Shown here: in pieces, positions 1 to 5,929 of the stretch | Layout: the number at the start of each line of letters is the position of its first letter | How positions within the stretch are numbered: the first letter of the stretch is position 1 | Source of the DNA: Rhodospirillaceae bacterium | Lineage (GTDB): Bacteria > Pseudomonadota > Alphaproteobacteria > UBA11136 | Reading direction: 5' to 3' | Length of the DNA: 11,463 nt | NCBI GenBank assembly: GCA_018663165.1 | Contig: JABJES010000026.1 | Location: forward strand, 1-11,463 | The notes under the pieces: generated by a model | What the model was told of the DNA's origin: nothing | The model's database searches: none | What the model saw: the letters and a program-made list of their open reading frames with translations, nothing else | Made by a program: the position numbers and the translations under genes

Positions 1-1138
1 GGCCGAATTTGTCCATGTTTTCCACATGGCGCAGAAGGTTGGGAATACCCTTGGCCAAGGCACCGAGATTTTCCGGGCCGAGTTTCTTCGAATCGACCCC
101 GCCATGGAGTTTCAATGCCCGCACGGTGGCGACGACAACGACACAGGAGGGCTTGAGCTTTGCCTTGCGGCACTTGATATTGAGGAACTTTTCAGCCCCG
201 AGATCGGCCCCGAAACCACCTTCTGTAACCACGTAATCAGCGAGCTTAAGTGCTGTTTTCGTTGCCAGCACGGTGTTGCAGCCATGAGCAATATTGGCGA
301 ACGGCCCGCCATGGATGAAGGCGGGGTTATTTTCCAGAGTCTGCACCAGATTAGGCTGCAGGGCGTCCTTCAAAAGCGCCGTCATCGCGCCGTCGGCTTT
401 CAATTCGCGGGCGGTGACCGGTTTCCTGTCGCGGGTATATCCGACGATGATATTGCCCAGGCGTTTCTGCAGGTCGGTGATGTTATTGGCAAGACAGAGA
501 ATCGCCATCACTTCCGAGGCGACAGTGATGTCATAGCCGTCTTCGCGGGCAAATCCGTTGGCGACACCGCCAAGGCCGACGGTGATCTGGCGCAATGCCC
601 GATCGTTCATGTCAACGACGCGACGCCAGGCGATGCGGCGGCTGTCGAGCAGAGGTGCATGGCCCCAATAGACGTGATTGTCGACCATCGCCGAGAGCAA
701 ATTGTGAGCAGCGCCAATGGCGTGCATATCACCGGTGAAATGGAGATTAATATCGGCCATCGGCACGACCTGAGCGTACCCGCCACCGGCAGCGCCACCC
801 TTCATGCCAAAAACCGGCCCGAGGCTGGGTTCACGCAAGGCGACAATCGTCTTCTTGCCGATCTTGTTGAGACCGTCGGCAAGCCCCACCGAAGTGGTGG
901 TTTTGCCCTCACCGGCAGTGGTCGGCGTCATCGCCGTCACCAGAATTAGATGGCCGTCTTTTTTCTTCTTCAAACCATCAATATAGGTGAGCGGCATCTT
1001 TGCCTTGTAATGCCCGTAAGGCTCAAGGTTTTTGGCCTTAATACCAAGGCGCTTATCCGCCAATTGAAGAATAGGGTGCATTTTTGCCGCCCGGGCAATG
1101 TCGATATCGCTCTTGGGCGCAGATTTCGATTTGGCCAT
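1..1138 (-). CDS. fhs: Formate-tetrahydrofolate ligase, N-terminal 379 residues (3' end outside window)
   Basis: The enzyme ligates formate to tetrahydrofolate using ATP, giving 10-formyl-THF for one-carbon metabolism in the cytoplasm. The reading frame is open from the ATG at 1138 to the window edge. It carries the ATP-binding loop TPTTAGEGKTTT (residues 71-82), the family signature GMKGGAAGGGY (111-121) and the second signature VASEVMAILCL (206-216). About 379 of the usual roughly 555-560 residues are present, so the end is cut by the window and the gene is not broken. The start is well supported: GGGAGG lies a few bases upstream, and the N-terminus MAKSKSAPKSDIDIARAA leads into the usual 'IARAA..HPI' opening. 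It is divergent from pyrE, with 200 bases between them. Nothing in the window suggests it shares an operon with another gene here. Confidence 0.97.
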   Translation of the reverse strand, partial: MAKSKSAPKSDIDIARAAKMHPILQLADKRLGIKAKNLEPYGHYKAKMPLTYIDGLKKKKDGHLILVTAMTPTTAGEGKTTTSVGLADGLNKIGKKTIVALREPSLGPVFGMKGGAAGGGYAQVVPMADINLHFTGDMHAIGAAHNLLSAMVDNHVYWGHAPLLDSRRIAWRRVVDMNDRALRQITVGLGGVANGFAREDGYDITVASEVMAILCLANNITDLQKRLGNIIVGYTRDRKPVTARELKADGAMTALLKDALQPNLVQTLENNPAFIHGGPFANIAHGCNTVLATKTALKLADYVVTEGGFGADLGAEKFLNIKCRKAKLKPSCVVVVATVRALKLHGGVDSKKLGPENLGALAKGIPNLLRHVENMDKFG

Positions 1139-1231
1139 GATTCCTCCCAAATCCGTGTGTTTTCCCACCGATGCCGATCGAGCAGCCCAGACTGCGCTCG
1201 CCTCCCCTGCCGGCAACAAACTCAAGACCCC

Positions 1232-1261
1232 GTTATACGCGCCCCCGGGCAGTCGTGAAAA
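1232..1261 (-). promoter_or_regulatory. Possible sigma-70 promoter for fhs
   Basis: On the minus strand TTTTCA (1256-1261) is followed after 18 bases by TATAAC (1232-1237), a 5 of 6 match to the -10 box with a weak -35. It lies about 95 bases upstream of the fhs start. This is pattern matching by eye only. Confidence 0.28.
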
Positions 1262-1302
1262 GACTTTGCGCAAAAACCTTTAAAAAAAACCGGTGAAATG
1301 AA

Positions 1303-1333
1303 TTGCCCAGAACCGGCGTTGTCTTTAAATAAT
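1303..1333 (+). promoter_or_regulatory. Possible pyrE promoter with -10 element abutting the start codon
   Basis: AATAAT at 1328-1333 matches the -10 box at 5 of 6 positions and sits only 5 bases before the pyrE ATG. TTGCCC at 1303-1308 could serve as a -35, but the spacing of 19 is long. If this -10 is used, transcription would begin at or next to the A of the start codon, giving a leaderless message. That fits the absence of a Shine-Dalgarno sequence there. Confidence 0.3.
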
Positions 1334-1338
1334 GGGCC

Positions 1339-2004
1339 ATGACACAAAATGACCCCACATCCTTTGCCCGCGAAACCGCACGTATTCTCCTTGATATCAA
1401 GGCCGTACATGCCCGGCCCGACGAGCCCTTCAAGCTCACCTCTGGACGGTTGAGCCCGGTTTATATCGACTGCCGCAAGATTATTTCCTTTCCCAAGGAG
1501 CGCGCCCGGTTGATGGATATGGCCGTAGAGTTGATCGACCGCGAAATCGGCCGCGATAATCTTGATGAAATCGCTGGTGGCGAGACGGCGGGCATCCCCT
1601 TTGCCGCCTGGATCGCCGAGCGCATGGATATGTCCATGCTCTATGTCCGCAAAAAGCCCAAAGGGTTCGGCCGCATAGCCCAGATCGAAGGCGATATGGC
1701 CGAAGGTGCAAGGGTTCTTCTGGTTGAGGATCTGGCCACCGACGGCGGCAGCAAGATCCATTTCTGCAACGCTCTGCGCGAGGCCGGGGCAACGGTGACG
1801 GATACGTTCGTCATCTTCCATTACGGTATTTTCAAAGAAAGCGCCGAAATTATGAGCCAGGCCGGAATGCGTCTGCACGCACTGGCCACATGGTGGGACG
1901 TTCTGGCCGAAGCCGAGGCCCATGGCTATTTTGATGAGAATGCGGTGCGCGAAGTTCGCGCCTTTCTCGAAAATCCCACCGGCTGGTCCGACGCCCGCGC
2001 CTAA
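1339..2004 (+). CDS. pyrE: Orotate phosphoribosyltransferase
   Basis: PyrE converts orotate and PRPP to orotidine 5'-phosphate, the fifth step of pyrimidine synthesis, in the cytoplasm. The 221-residue product carries the PRPP-binding motif RVLLVEDLATDGGSK (residues 125-139), preceded by the basic loop YVRKKPKGFG (102-111). Near the N-terminus is FKLTSGRLSPVYIDCR (31-46), typical of OPRTases, where the S/T-G-R-x-S-P-x-Y stretch contacts substrate. Length is close to the family's usual 210-230 residues. The ATG at 1339 has no recognisable Shine-Dalgarno sequence upstream, only an AT-rich stretch and GGGCC. No in-frame alternative start gives a better match, and the sequence from residue 8 on already looks like the family's first helix. 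It converges with the MarC-family gene, leaving 19 bases between the stop codons. Confidence 0.95.
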   Translation: MTQNDPTSFARETARILLDIKAVHARPDEPFKLTSGRLSPVYIDCRKIISFPKERARLMDMAVELIDREIGRDNLDEIAGGETAGIPFAAWIAERMDMSMLYVRKKPKGFGRIAQIEGDMAEGARVLLVEDLATDGGSKIHFCNALREAGATVTDTFVIFHYGIFKESAEIMSQAGMRLHALATWWDVLAEAEAHGYFDENAVREVRAFLENPTGWSDARA

Positions 2005-2023
2005 ACAGACTTAATTTTGCCCC

Positions 2024-2656
2024 TTAGGCGATGGACGGGAAAATACCCTTTAGCCCGTCGGCCAGCATCTCAATGGCAATGGCGGCGAGAATAATCCCCA
2101 TAATGCGGGTGGCGATGTTAATGCCGGTCTGACCGAGAAGCTTGGCCAGCGGCGTCGCAAACAGCATCAAAACAGTCAAAAGAGCACAGATCACAATCAC
2201 CCCCGCGCCAACGGTGACAAAACCGCTCACCCCCCCGATATGGTGGACATAGACGATCACCGTCGCGATTGAGCCCGGCCCGCCAAGCAACGGGATCGCC
2301 AGGGGGACGATGGCAACGCTGTCCTTGGTCTTGGCCTCTTCATGTTCTTCCGGGGTGTGATGGATATGGCTTTGCTTTGAATGCAGCATGGCAATCGCCA
2401 TCAACAGGATGATCAACCCGCCAGCAACGCGGAATGACGCCACACTGATGCCGAAAAAGGAGAGGATCTCATTGCCCGCAGCGGCTGAAATCAAAAGGAT
2501 GACGGCAACCGCCAAAGGAGTGATAAAGGCCGTGCGGCGGCGCTCGGCGACCGAACGGTCACCGGTCAGGCCAATAAAGATCGGCACCGCGCCGATCGGG
2601 TTCATGATCGCGAACAAGGCCGCTAAAAAAGTTAAAAATTCCGGATAATTAAACAA
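2024..2656 (-). CDS. MarC-family integral membrane protein
   Basis: This is a 210-residue inner membrane protein of the MarC/UPF0056 family (E. coli YchE, YhgN, MarC). The true substrate of the family is not firmly known; early annotation linked MarC to multiple antibiotic resistance, but this was not upheld. About six hydrophobic segments are visible. Family landmarks are NPIGAVPIF (residues 19-27) in the first half and PLAIPLLGGPGSI (118-130) in the second; this repeated Pro/Gly-rich pattern is typical. The loop between the third and fourth segments is unusually rich in His and Glu: H92, H97, H99, H100, H105, with a run of Glu after. Translation most likely starts at TTG (2656), six bases after a perfect AGGAGG; there is no better ATG. 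It converges with pyrE and is divergent from the small Pro/Gly-rich protein gene. Confidence 0.92.
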   Translation of the reverse strand: MFNYPEFLTFLAALFAIMNPIGAVPIFIGLTGDRSVAERRRTAFITPLAVAVILLISAAAGNEILSFFGISVASFRVAGGLIILLMAIAMLHSKQSHIHHTPEEHEEAKTKDSVAIVPLAIPLLGGPGSIATVIVYVHHIGGVSGFVTVGAGVIVICALLTVLMLFATPLAKLLGQTGINIATRIMGIILAAIAIEMLADGLKGIFPSIA

Positions 2657-2662
2657 TTGTTG

Positions 2663-2668
2663 CCTCCT
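2663..2668 (-). promoter_or_regulatory. Ribosome binding site fixing a TTG start
   Basis: On the minus strand AGGAGG is followed by CAACAA and then TTG, the ideal spacing of six. It fixes the start of the MarC-family gene at a non-ATG codon. Confidence 0.8.
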
Positions 2669-2675
2669 GAGGCCT

Positions 2676-2705
2676 ATCCTACTCCGCCCGTTTGGGTCTG
2701 GTCAA
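2676..2705 (-). promoter_or_regulatory. Possible sigma-70 promoter for the MarC-family gene
   Basis: On the minus strand TTGACC (2700-2705, 5 of 6) is followed after 18 bases by TAGGAT (2676-2681, 4 of 6). Transcription would start near 2669, giving a very short leader that just includes the AGGAGG site. It overlaps a candidate promoter on the other strand. Confidence 0.4.
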
Positions 2706-2720
2706 AACATAGGCTATTGT
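2692..2720 (+). promoter_or_regulatory. Possible promoter for the Pro/Gly-rich exported protein
   Basis: TTGGGT (2692-2697) is followed after 17 bases by TATTGT (2715-2720). Both boxes are partial matches. It overlaps the -35 region of the divergent candidate promoter for the MarC-family gene. Confidence 0.28.
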
Positions 2721-2756
2721 GAGAACAGGAATTTTCCATCAGAGGAGACATCAGCG

Positions 2757-3020
2757 ATGGCCCCTATCTTGAAAAGATTGTTTCAGATTTTACCGGTGCT
2801 GGGAGTGGTCACCGTTTTCGCCCTTCCCGCCAGCGCCCAGGAGGGTCGTCCACCACCCGGTGAACGGTTGCCACCGCCCGGTGAACGGCTGCCACCGCCC
2901 GATGGGAAACCGCCGGTGAATATCGAGATTGAGGTAGGCCCCCGTGGTCCCGGCCACGGACCAGGCCCTGGCCCCGGTCCCGGCAGAGCTCCGGGTCCCG
3001 GCGGAAGAGGCCGACCGTAA
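2757..3020 (+). CDS. Small exported Pro/Gly-rich repeat protein, function unknown
   Basis: I do not recognise this 87-residue product. It opens with a clear signal peptide: basic K6 and R7, a hydrophobic core through about residue 22, and ALPASAQ (22-28), consistent with cleavage after ASA. The mature part of about 60 residues is low complexity. It has three near-copies of R(L)PPPGE/DG at residues 31-50, then a short non-repetitive strand-like stretch VNIEIEVGPRG (54-64), then a Gly-Pro alternating tail (65-87). It has no Cys and is basic at the end. The start has GAGGAG about nine bases upstream. Strong period-7 protein periodicity with silent third-base differences supports a real coding frame. 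It may be an envelope protein or an intrinsically disordered spacer; no function is assigned. An antisense frame across the same DNA is judged a shadow. Confidence 0.75.
   Translation: MAPILKRLFQILPVLGVVTVFALPASAQEGRPPPGERLPPPGERLPPPDGKPPVNIEIEVGPRGPGHGPGPGPGPGRAPGPGGRGRP
2847..2906 (+). repeat. In-frame tandem repeat of 18-21 bases, three copies
   Basis: The first copy (2847-2864) is 18 bases; the second (2865-2885) and third (2886-2906) are 21 bases. They share the core CCACC-CCCGGTGAACGG and encode RPPPGE, RLPPPGE and RLPPPDG. The copies differ at few bases, so the expansion may be fairly recent by slippage or unequal crossing over. Confidence 0.8.
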
Positions 3021-3060
3021 TCAAAAGTGGGGCGGAAACCATCGCTCATATATTTCTATT

Positions 3061-3088
3061 TTGCTCCAACCCCGCAATGAATTAGAAT
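3061..3088 (+). promoter_or_regulatory. Possible promoter for the small Met/Lys/Gln-rich protein
   Basis: TTGCTC (3061-3066) is followed after 16 bases by TAGAAT (3083-3088), a 5 of 6 match to the -10 box. Transcription would start near 3095. The same TTGCTCC (3061-3067) is repeated inverted as GGAGCAA at 3102-3108, so a small stem or protein site is possible, but seven bases may be chance. Confidence 0.35.
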
Positions 3089-3127
3089 AAGAATAGATTT
3101 AGGAGCAACCATAGAGAAGCCTTTAAA

Positions 3128-3412
3128 ATGACCCATCTTTCGAAACTTTCTTATTCTGCCATTGTCTTAACATTCGCTCTTGCCCTTTCCTCCGGCGCCA
3201 TTGCCGCCGATCCCAAGGGAAAGAAACTGGGTGCCGGCAGCGGCGAATGCATGCAGGGCATGAAAGACAGCGACACGAAAAATGCCAAGGACTGCCTTGA
3301 TACCCAGATGCAACATCAAGACGAGATGAAGCAGATGCAGGAGGAAAAGAAGCAGCAAGGCAAGGATATGATGGAAGATATGTCCAAGGGAAAGGGTAAA
3401 GGAAATAAATAG
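3128..3412 (+). CDS. Small exported Met/Lys/Gln-rich protein, function unknown
   Basis: I do not recognise this 94-residue product. Residues 1-27 form a signal peptide: a polar start with K6, a hydrophobic core to about residue 21, and SSGAIAAD, consistent with cleavage after AIA or IAA. The mature protein of about 67 residues has two cysteines, C41 and C56, that could form a disulfide. After them comes a highly charged helical stretch, QMQHQDEMKQMQEEKKQQ (59-76), with many Met, Gln, Glu and Lys, probably an amphipathic or coiled helix. It ends in a Lys/Gly tail. Part of it (GECMQGMKDSD, then CLDTQM) resembles small periplasmic PsiF-like proteins that pair conserved cysteines with a Lys-rich segment, but I cannot confirm membership. 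Met and His spacing could also suggest metal binding. The start is chosen by the signal peptide; GAGAAG lies about nine bases upstream. A strong terminator follows. Confidence 0.78.
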   Translation: MTHLSKLSYSAIVLTFALALSSGAIAADPKGKKLGAGSGECMQGMKDSDTKNAKDCLDTQMQHQDEMKQMQEEKKQQGKDMMEDMSKGKGKGNK

Positions 3413-3454
3413 AGAGGCCTCTGTTTCTTTCGCGGCAGGAAAACCGCAGGAAAC

Positions 3455-3489
3455 AATAAGGGCGGTCCGAGAGTGGGACCGCCCTTATT
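3455..3489. terminator. Bidirectional hairpin terminator between convergent genes
   Basis: A perfect 14-base-pair inverted repeat (arms 3455-3468 and 3476-3489) encloses a 7-base loop, GAGAGTG. The stem is GC-rich at its top and AT-rich at its foot. On the plus strand the right arm ends in TTATT and runs into TATT; on the minus strand it ends in TTATTG, then TTTCC. It sits 42 bases past the small exported protein stop and 16 bases past the thiG stop on the other strand, so it likely ends both transcripts. Confidence 0.88.
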
Positions 3490-3505
3490 TATTCAGAACC
3501 GTCTT

Positions 3506-4300
3506 TTATTCCAGACCGTCGATCAGTCCGTCATCAGAGGTCGAGGCGTTGGCATAAAGCCGACGCGGAATACGGCCGGAAAGAAAAGCCAGCCGCCCGG
3601 CCTCAACGCCCAAGCGCATGGCCCGAGCCATGGAAACAGGATCACGGGCGCGGGCCACGGCGGAATTCATCAACACCCCGTCACATCCCAGCTCCATCGC
3701 CAACGCCGCGTCAGACGCCGTGCCAACCCCGGCATCGACGATGATCGGTACCGAACAAATCTGGCGGATAATGCGAATATTATAGGGGTTACGAATTCCC
3801 ATGCCCGAGCCGATCGGGGCGCCAAGCGGCATTACCGCCACACAGCCGATATCCTCAAGCTTTTTACAGGTGATCGGATCGTCATTGCAGTACGGCAGAA
3901 CAGTGAACCCATCAGCTACCAGTTCCCGGGCGGCGACCAAAAGCTGTTCGACATCGGGGAACAGGGTTTCGTCGTCACCGATCACCTCTAGCTTGATCCA
4001 GTCGGTGCCCAGGGCCTCACGGGCAAGCTGGGCCGTAAGAACCGCGTCTTTGGCCGTATAACAACCGGCCGTGTTGGGCAGGTAACGATAGCCTTTACCG
4101 AGAACATCAAACAGGCTTTCGCCGCCGCCCTGAAGAGAAACCCGACGCATCGCCACGGTTACCACTTCCGCCCCACTGGCCTTGAGTGCGTCGAGCATCA
4201 CCTGCTGGTTGGGATATTGCGCCGTGCCGAGAAAAAGGCGCGAGGCAAGAGAGACACCGGCAATTTCCAACGGATCGTTTACCGCTTGGATAACTTTCAT
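3506..4300 (-). CDS. thiG: Thiazole synthase
   Basis: ThiG builds the thiazole phosphate ring of thiamine from 1-deoxy-D-xylulose 5-phosphate, dehydroglycine and sulfur carried on ThiS thiocarboxylate. From the ATG at 4300 the protein has 264 residues, the usual length. The TIM-barrel landmarks are visible: LFLGTAQYPN (22-31), GAEVVTVAMRR (43-53), PNTAGCYTA (75-83), the Schiff-base lysine in DWIKLEVIGD (K103), PLGAPIGSGMGI (158-169) and the phosphate-binding DAGVGTASDAA (189-199). Two other in-frame starts lie upstream: ATG at 4318 and GTG at 4327, whose GTGA overlaps the thiS stop. I prefer 4300 because AAGGTG lies eight bases before it, but 4318 or 4327 cannot be excluded. It is the last gene of the riboswitch-controlled cluster. 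Confidence 0.95.
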   Translation of the reverse strand: MKVIQAVNDPLEIAGVSLASRLFLGTAQYPNQQVMLDALKASGAEVVTVAMRRVSLQGGGESLFDVLGKGYRYLPNTAGCYTAKDAVLTAQLAREALGTDWIKLEVIGDDETLFPDVEQLLVAARELVADGFTVLPYCNDDPITCKKLEDIGCVAVMPLGAPIGSGMGIRNPYNIRIIRQICSVPIIVDAGVGTASDAALAMELGCDGVLMNSAVARARDPVSMARAMRLGVEAGRLAFLSGRIPRRLYANASTSDDGLIDGLE

Positions 4301-4323
4301 CTGGGTTTCACCTTCCATCTTCC

Positions 4324-4563
4324 TCACCCCCCGGCCAGAGGACGCACGATTTCAACTTTATCGCCAAACGAGAGTTTTGTTGCTGCCCACTCACCATGAG
4401 GAACCACCCGACCGTTGAGTGCCACGGCCAAACCCTTTTGTGCCGGATCAACCCCATTGGCGGCGATCAAGCTGAACAGTTCATCGCCCTTAAATATCTG
4501 TGCCTCGCCATTGACGACGAGAGAGAGGGCGTCACCTGTCGCCTGATTTGCGGAGATCGACAT
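4324..4563 (-). CDS. thiS: Sulfur carrier protein ThiS
   Basis: ThiS is a small ubiquitin-like carrier whose C-terminal Gly-Gly is adenylated and converted to a thiocarboxylate, which donates sulfur to ThiG. The 79-residue product has the family pattern: LVVNGEAQIF (residues 15-24), the ALNGRVVPHGEW loop (48-59), LSFGDKVEIVRPLAGG at the end, and a terminal Gly-Gly (78-79). It is slightly longer than the usual 65-70 residues because of about a dozen extra N-terminal residues. The ATG overlaps the thiO stop by one base (TGATG). No strong ribosome site is visible, so translation is probably coupled to thiO. Its stop lies a few bases from the thiG start. Confidence 0.94.
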   Translation of the reverse strand: MSISANQATGDALSLVVNGEAQIFKGDELFSLIAANGVDPAQKGLAVALNGRVVPHGEWAATKLSFGDKVEIVRPLAGG

Positions 4564-5696
4564 CAGGCGGCAAACCGGGCGGCACTGAACGGCCGGATAA
4601 TTTCAGCGATCTCGCCGGTCAGAATATAGTGGCTGACAGCCTTGGCCGTAACCGGGGCAAGAAGAATACCGTTGCGATGGTGACCTGTAGCCATAACCAG
4701 CCCTTTCAATCCGGGCGTGTCTCCCGTCCCGGTAAGGGGACCTAGAATCGGCGCGTCGTCGCGGCTCGTCGGCCGCAACCCCGCCCACAGCTCATCAAGG
4801 GGCAGATCGTAAACGCCCGGCAGGGTCTCCCAGGCCCGACGCAACAGATCCATCACACCGCCACCGGTCATTTGGGTGTCAAAATCCATTTCTTCCGCAG
4901 TCGCCCCGATAATCAGTCTACCGTCCAGACGCGGCACCAGACAGACCTCCGGCCCCCAGACCACATGACGGATCAGCGGATCGCCAGGGGGCATTTTCAG
5001 GGACAGCATCTGGCCCTTAACCGGTCGTACCGGTGGCCGCAACCCATCGGGCAGGCCCTTGATATTCCGCGACCAGGCACCAGCAGCAAGGACAATTGTT
5101 TGGGCGGCGACTTCCGTCCCATCGCCAAGTTTGAGGCCGCGCACCGCATTGCCCTCGACAAGAATTTCACCCACCTCCGCTTCCTCGCGCAGGATGCCAC
5201 CGGCGGCTGTAAACGCTGCCTCCAGCGCCCGAATAACCTTACGGTTATCAACCTGATGGTCCTGTCCACTGAACACCCCCGCCAGCACGCCGGGGGCCAG
5301 ATGCGGCTCCTTTTCACGAACGGCAGCATCATCGAGCCAACTCATCTCAAGTCCCTGGGCGCGGTGATAGTCATAGGTAAAGCGCAACCGCTCGCGGTCG
5401 TCCCGATCAAGCGCCACCACCAGCGTTCCCTCGTTACGGTAATCAACGCTTTGCCCCGAGGCCGCTTCTAGCTGGCGGGTGAATTCGGGCCACAATGCCC
5501 GGCTTTCGAGTAAAAGCGGCAATAATTGTTCCTCGCCGGGCTCGGCCTCAACATGAGCCGCCAGCATGCCCGCCGCCGCCCAGCTCGCCTCTTGTCCGGC
5601 GCGTCCACGCTCAAAGACGGTCACTGAGCGACCTTCGCGGGCCAGATACCAGCCGATGGCCAAACCGCAGATACCGCCACCAATAACGGCAATCAT
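4563..5696 (-). CDS. thiO: Glycine oxidase ThiO, FAD-dependent
   Basis: ThiO oxidises glycine with O2 to dehydroglycine (iminoacetate), feeding ThiG in thiazole synthesis. From the ATG at 5696 the product has 377 residues, typical for the family. It opens directly with the FAD-binding Rossmann motif MIAVIGGGICGLAIGWYLA and VTVFER at the end of the second strand (about 25-30). The end carries the conserved GHHRNGILLAP (338-348) that characterises ThiO and related glycine oxidases. The open frame extends upstream to 5780, but those 28 extra residues would come from the riboswitch leader and lack a ribosome site, so I reject that start. A GGGGGA sequence lies four bases before 5696. The oxygen-dependent route implies an aerobic host, in contrast to the ThiH route. 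It is the first gene after the TPP riboswitch. Confidence 0.94.
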   Translation of the reverse strand: MIAVIGGGICGLAIGWYLAREGRSVTVFERGRAGQEASWAAAGMLAAHVEAEPGEEQLLPLLLESRALWPEFTRQLEAASGQSVDYRNEGTLVVALDRDDRERLRFTYDYHRAQGLEMSWLDDAAVREKEPHLAPGVLAGVFSGQDHQVDNRKVIRALEAAFTAAGGILREEAEVGEILVEGNAVRGLKLGDGTEVAAQTIVLAAGAWSRNIKGLPDGLRPPVRPVKGQMLSLKMPPGDPLIRHVVWGPEVCLVPRLDGRLIIGATAEEMDFDTQMTGGGVMDLLRRAWETLPGVYDLPLDELWAGLRPTSRDDAPILGPLTGTGDTPGLKGLVMATGHHRNGILLAPVTAKAVSHYILTGEIAEIIRPFSAARFAA

Positions 5697-5732
5697 GCCA
5701 TCCCCCAAAGCCATACAAGGCAATTGAAATAG

Positions 5733-5753
5733 AAAAAAGACATTTGAAACGTC
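5733..5753 (-). terminator. Candidate riboswitch-controlled terminator upstream of thiO
   Basis: On the minus strand a short stem GACGTT/AATGTC (arms within 5739-5753, loop TCA, one G-T pair) is followed directly by six Ts (5733-5738). It begins five bases after the TPP aptamer ends, where an expression platform is expected. The stem is short and AT-rich, so it would be a weak terminator; control could instead act on the ribosome site before 5696. Confidence 0.4.
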
Positions 5754-5757
5754 ACCT

Positions 5758-5845
5758 GGCACTCCCTCCGCTGGCATCAACCAGTTCAGGTTCGATGGGT
5801 ATGCTCTCAGTCCCGACAGTTAAATCACCGGGACACCCCAGTCCT
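5758..5845 (-). promoter_or_regulatory. TPP riboswitch (THI element)
   Basis: Read on the minus strand, this is a class-typical thiamine pyrophosphate aptamer. P1 forms between ACT (5840-5842) and AGT (5761-5763), followed by the conserved GGGGTG. Next comes the hairpin GTCCCG/CGGGAC (5829-5834 with 5810-5815) around a variable loop, then CTGAGA (5805-5810), ACCC, GAACCTGA (5786-5793), and GATGCCAGCGGAGGGAGT at the 3' side. It lies 61 bases before the thiO start and would shut off the thiOSG genes when TPP is plentiful. The placement agrees with the gene content, which makes the call very secure. Confidence 0.96.
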
Positions 5846-5857
5846 ATGTAGAAGCGA

Positions 5858-5886
5858 ACGATGCGCCCGCAAAGCCACCCTGTCAA
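5858..5886 (-). promoter_or_regulatory. Likely promoter of the thiOSG transcript
   Basis: On the minus strand a perfect TTGACA (5881-5886) is followed after 17 bases by CATCGT (5858-5863). The -10 is weak, but its second A and final T are kept. Transcription would begin near 5851, only about six bases before the riboswitch aptamer, the expected distance. Confidence 0.55.
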
Positions 5887-5929
5887 GACGGGTTGCTCTC
5901 CTCTAATTCGCTCCATCAGAAAAAATCAA

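Larger units (their letters stand above)
1139..1338. other. Divergent intergenic region between fhs and pyrE
   Basis: These 200 bases must hold the promoters of both fhs (leftward) and pyrE (rightward). I see the fhs Shine-Dalgarno sequence next to its start, an A-rich tract around 1271-1289, and an AT-rich element just before pyrE. I see no RNA gene and no convincing small reading frame. A short frame does run through on the plus strand, but it overlaps fhs antisense and looks like chance. Confidence 0.6.

Noticed and set aside
26..949. Long open frame (307 codons) on the plus strand
   Set aside because: It is antisense to fhs, whose protein signatures are unmistakable; the plus-strand product has no recognisable domain.
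1222..1923. Long open frame on the minus strand over pyrE
   Set aside because: pyrE on the plus strand has the full PRPP-binding motif and family length; the antisense frame is a shadow of GC-rich codons.
2034..2059. Six-base inverted repeat GACGGG/CCCGTC near the pyrE/MarC-family stop codons as a terminator
   Set aside because: It lies inside the MarC-family coding region, the loop is long and no T tract follows on the plus strand.
2783..3049. Minus-strand Pro/Gly-rich frame opposite the small exported protein
   Set aside because: Repetitive GC-rich DNA opens frames on both strands; only the plus frame has a signal peptide and ribosome site.
3413..3422. Perfect 10-base palindrome AGAGGCCTCT after the small exported protein
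   Set aside because: No loop and no T tract; the hairpin at 3455-3489 explains termination much better, and a 10-base palindrome can be chance.
3473..3991. Plus-strand open frame of 172 codons over thiG
   Set aside because: It starts inside the terminator hairpin and is antisense to thiG; no family features.
4872..5471. Plus-strand open frame of 199 codons over thiO
   Set aside because: Antisense to thiO; no ribosome site and no domain.
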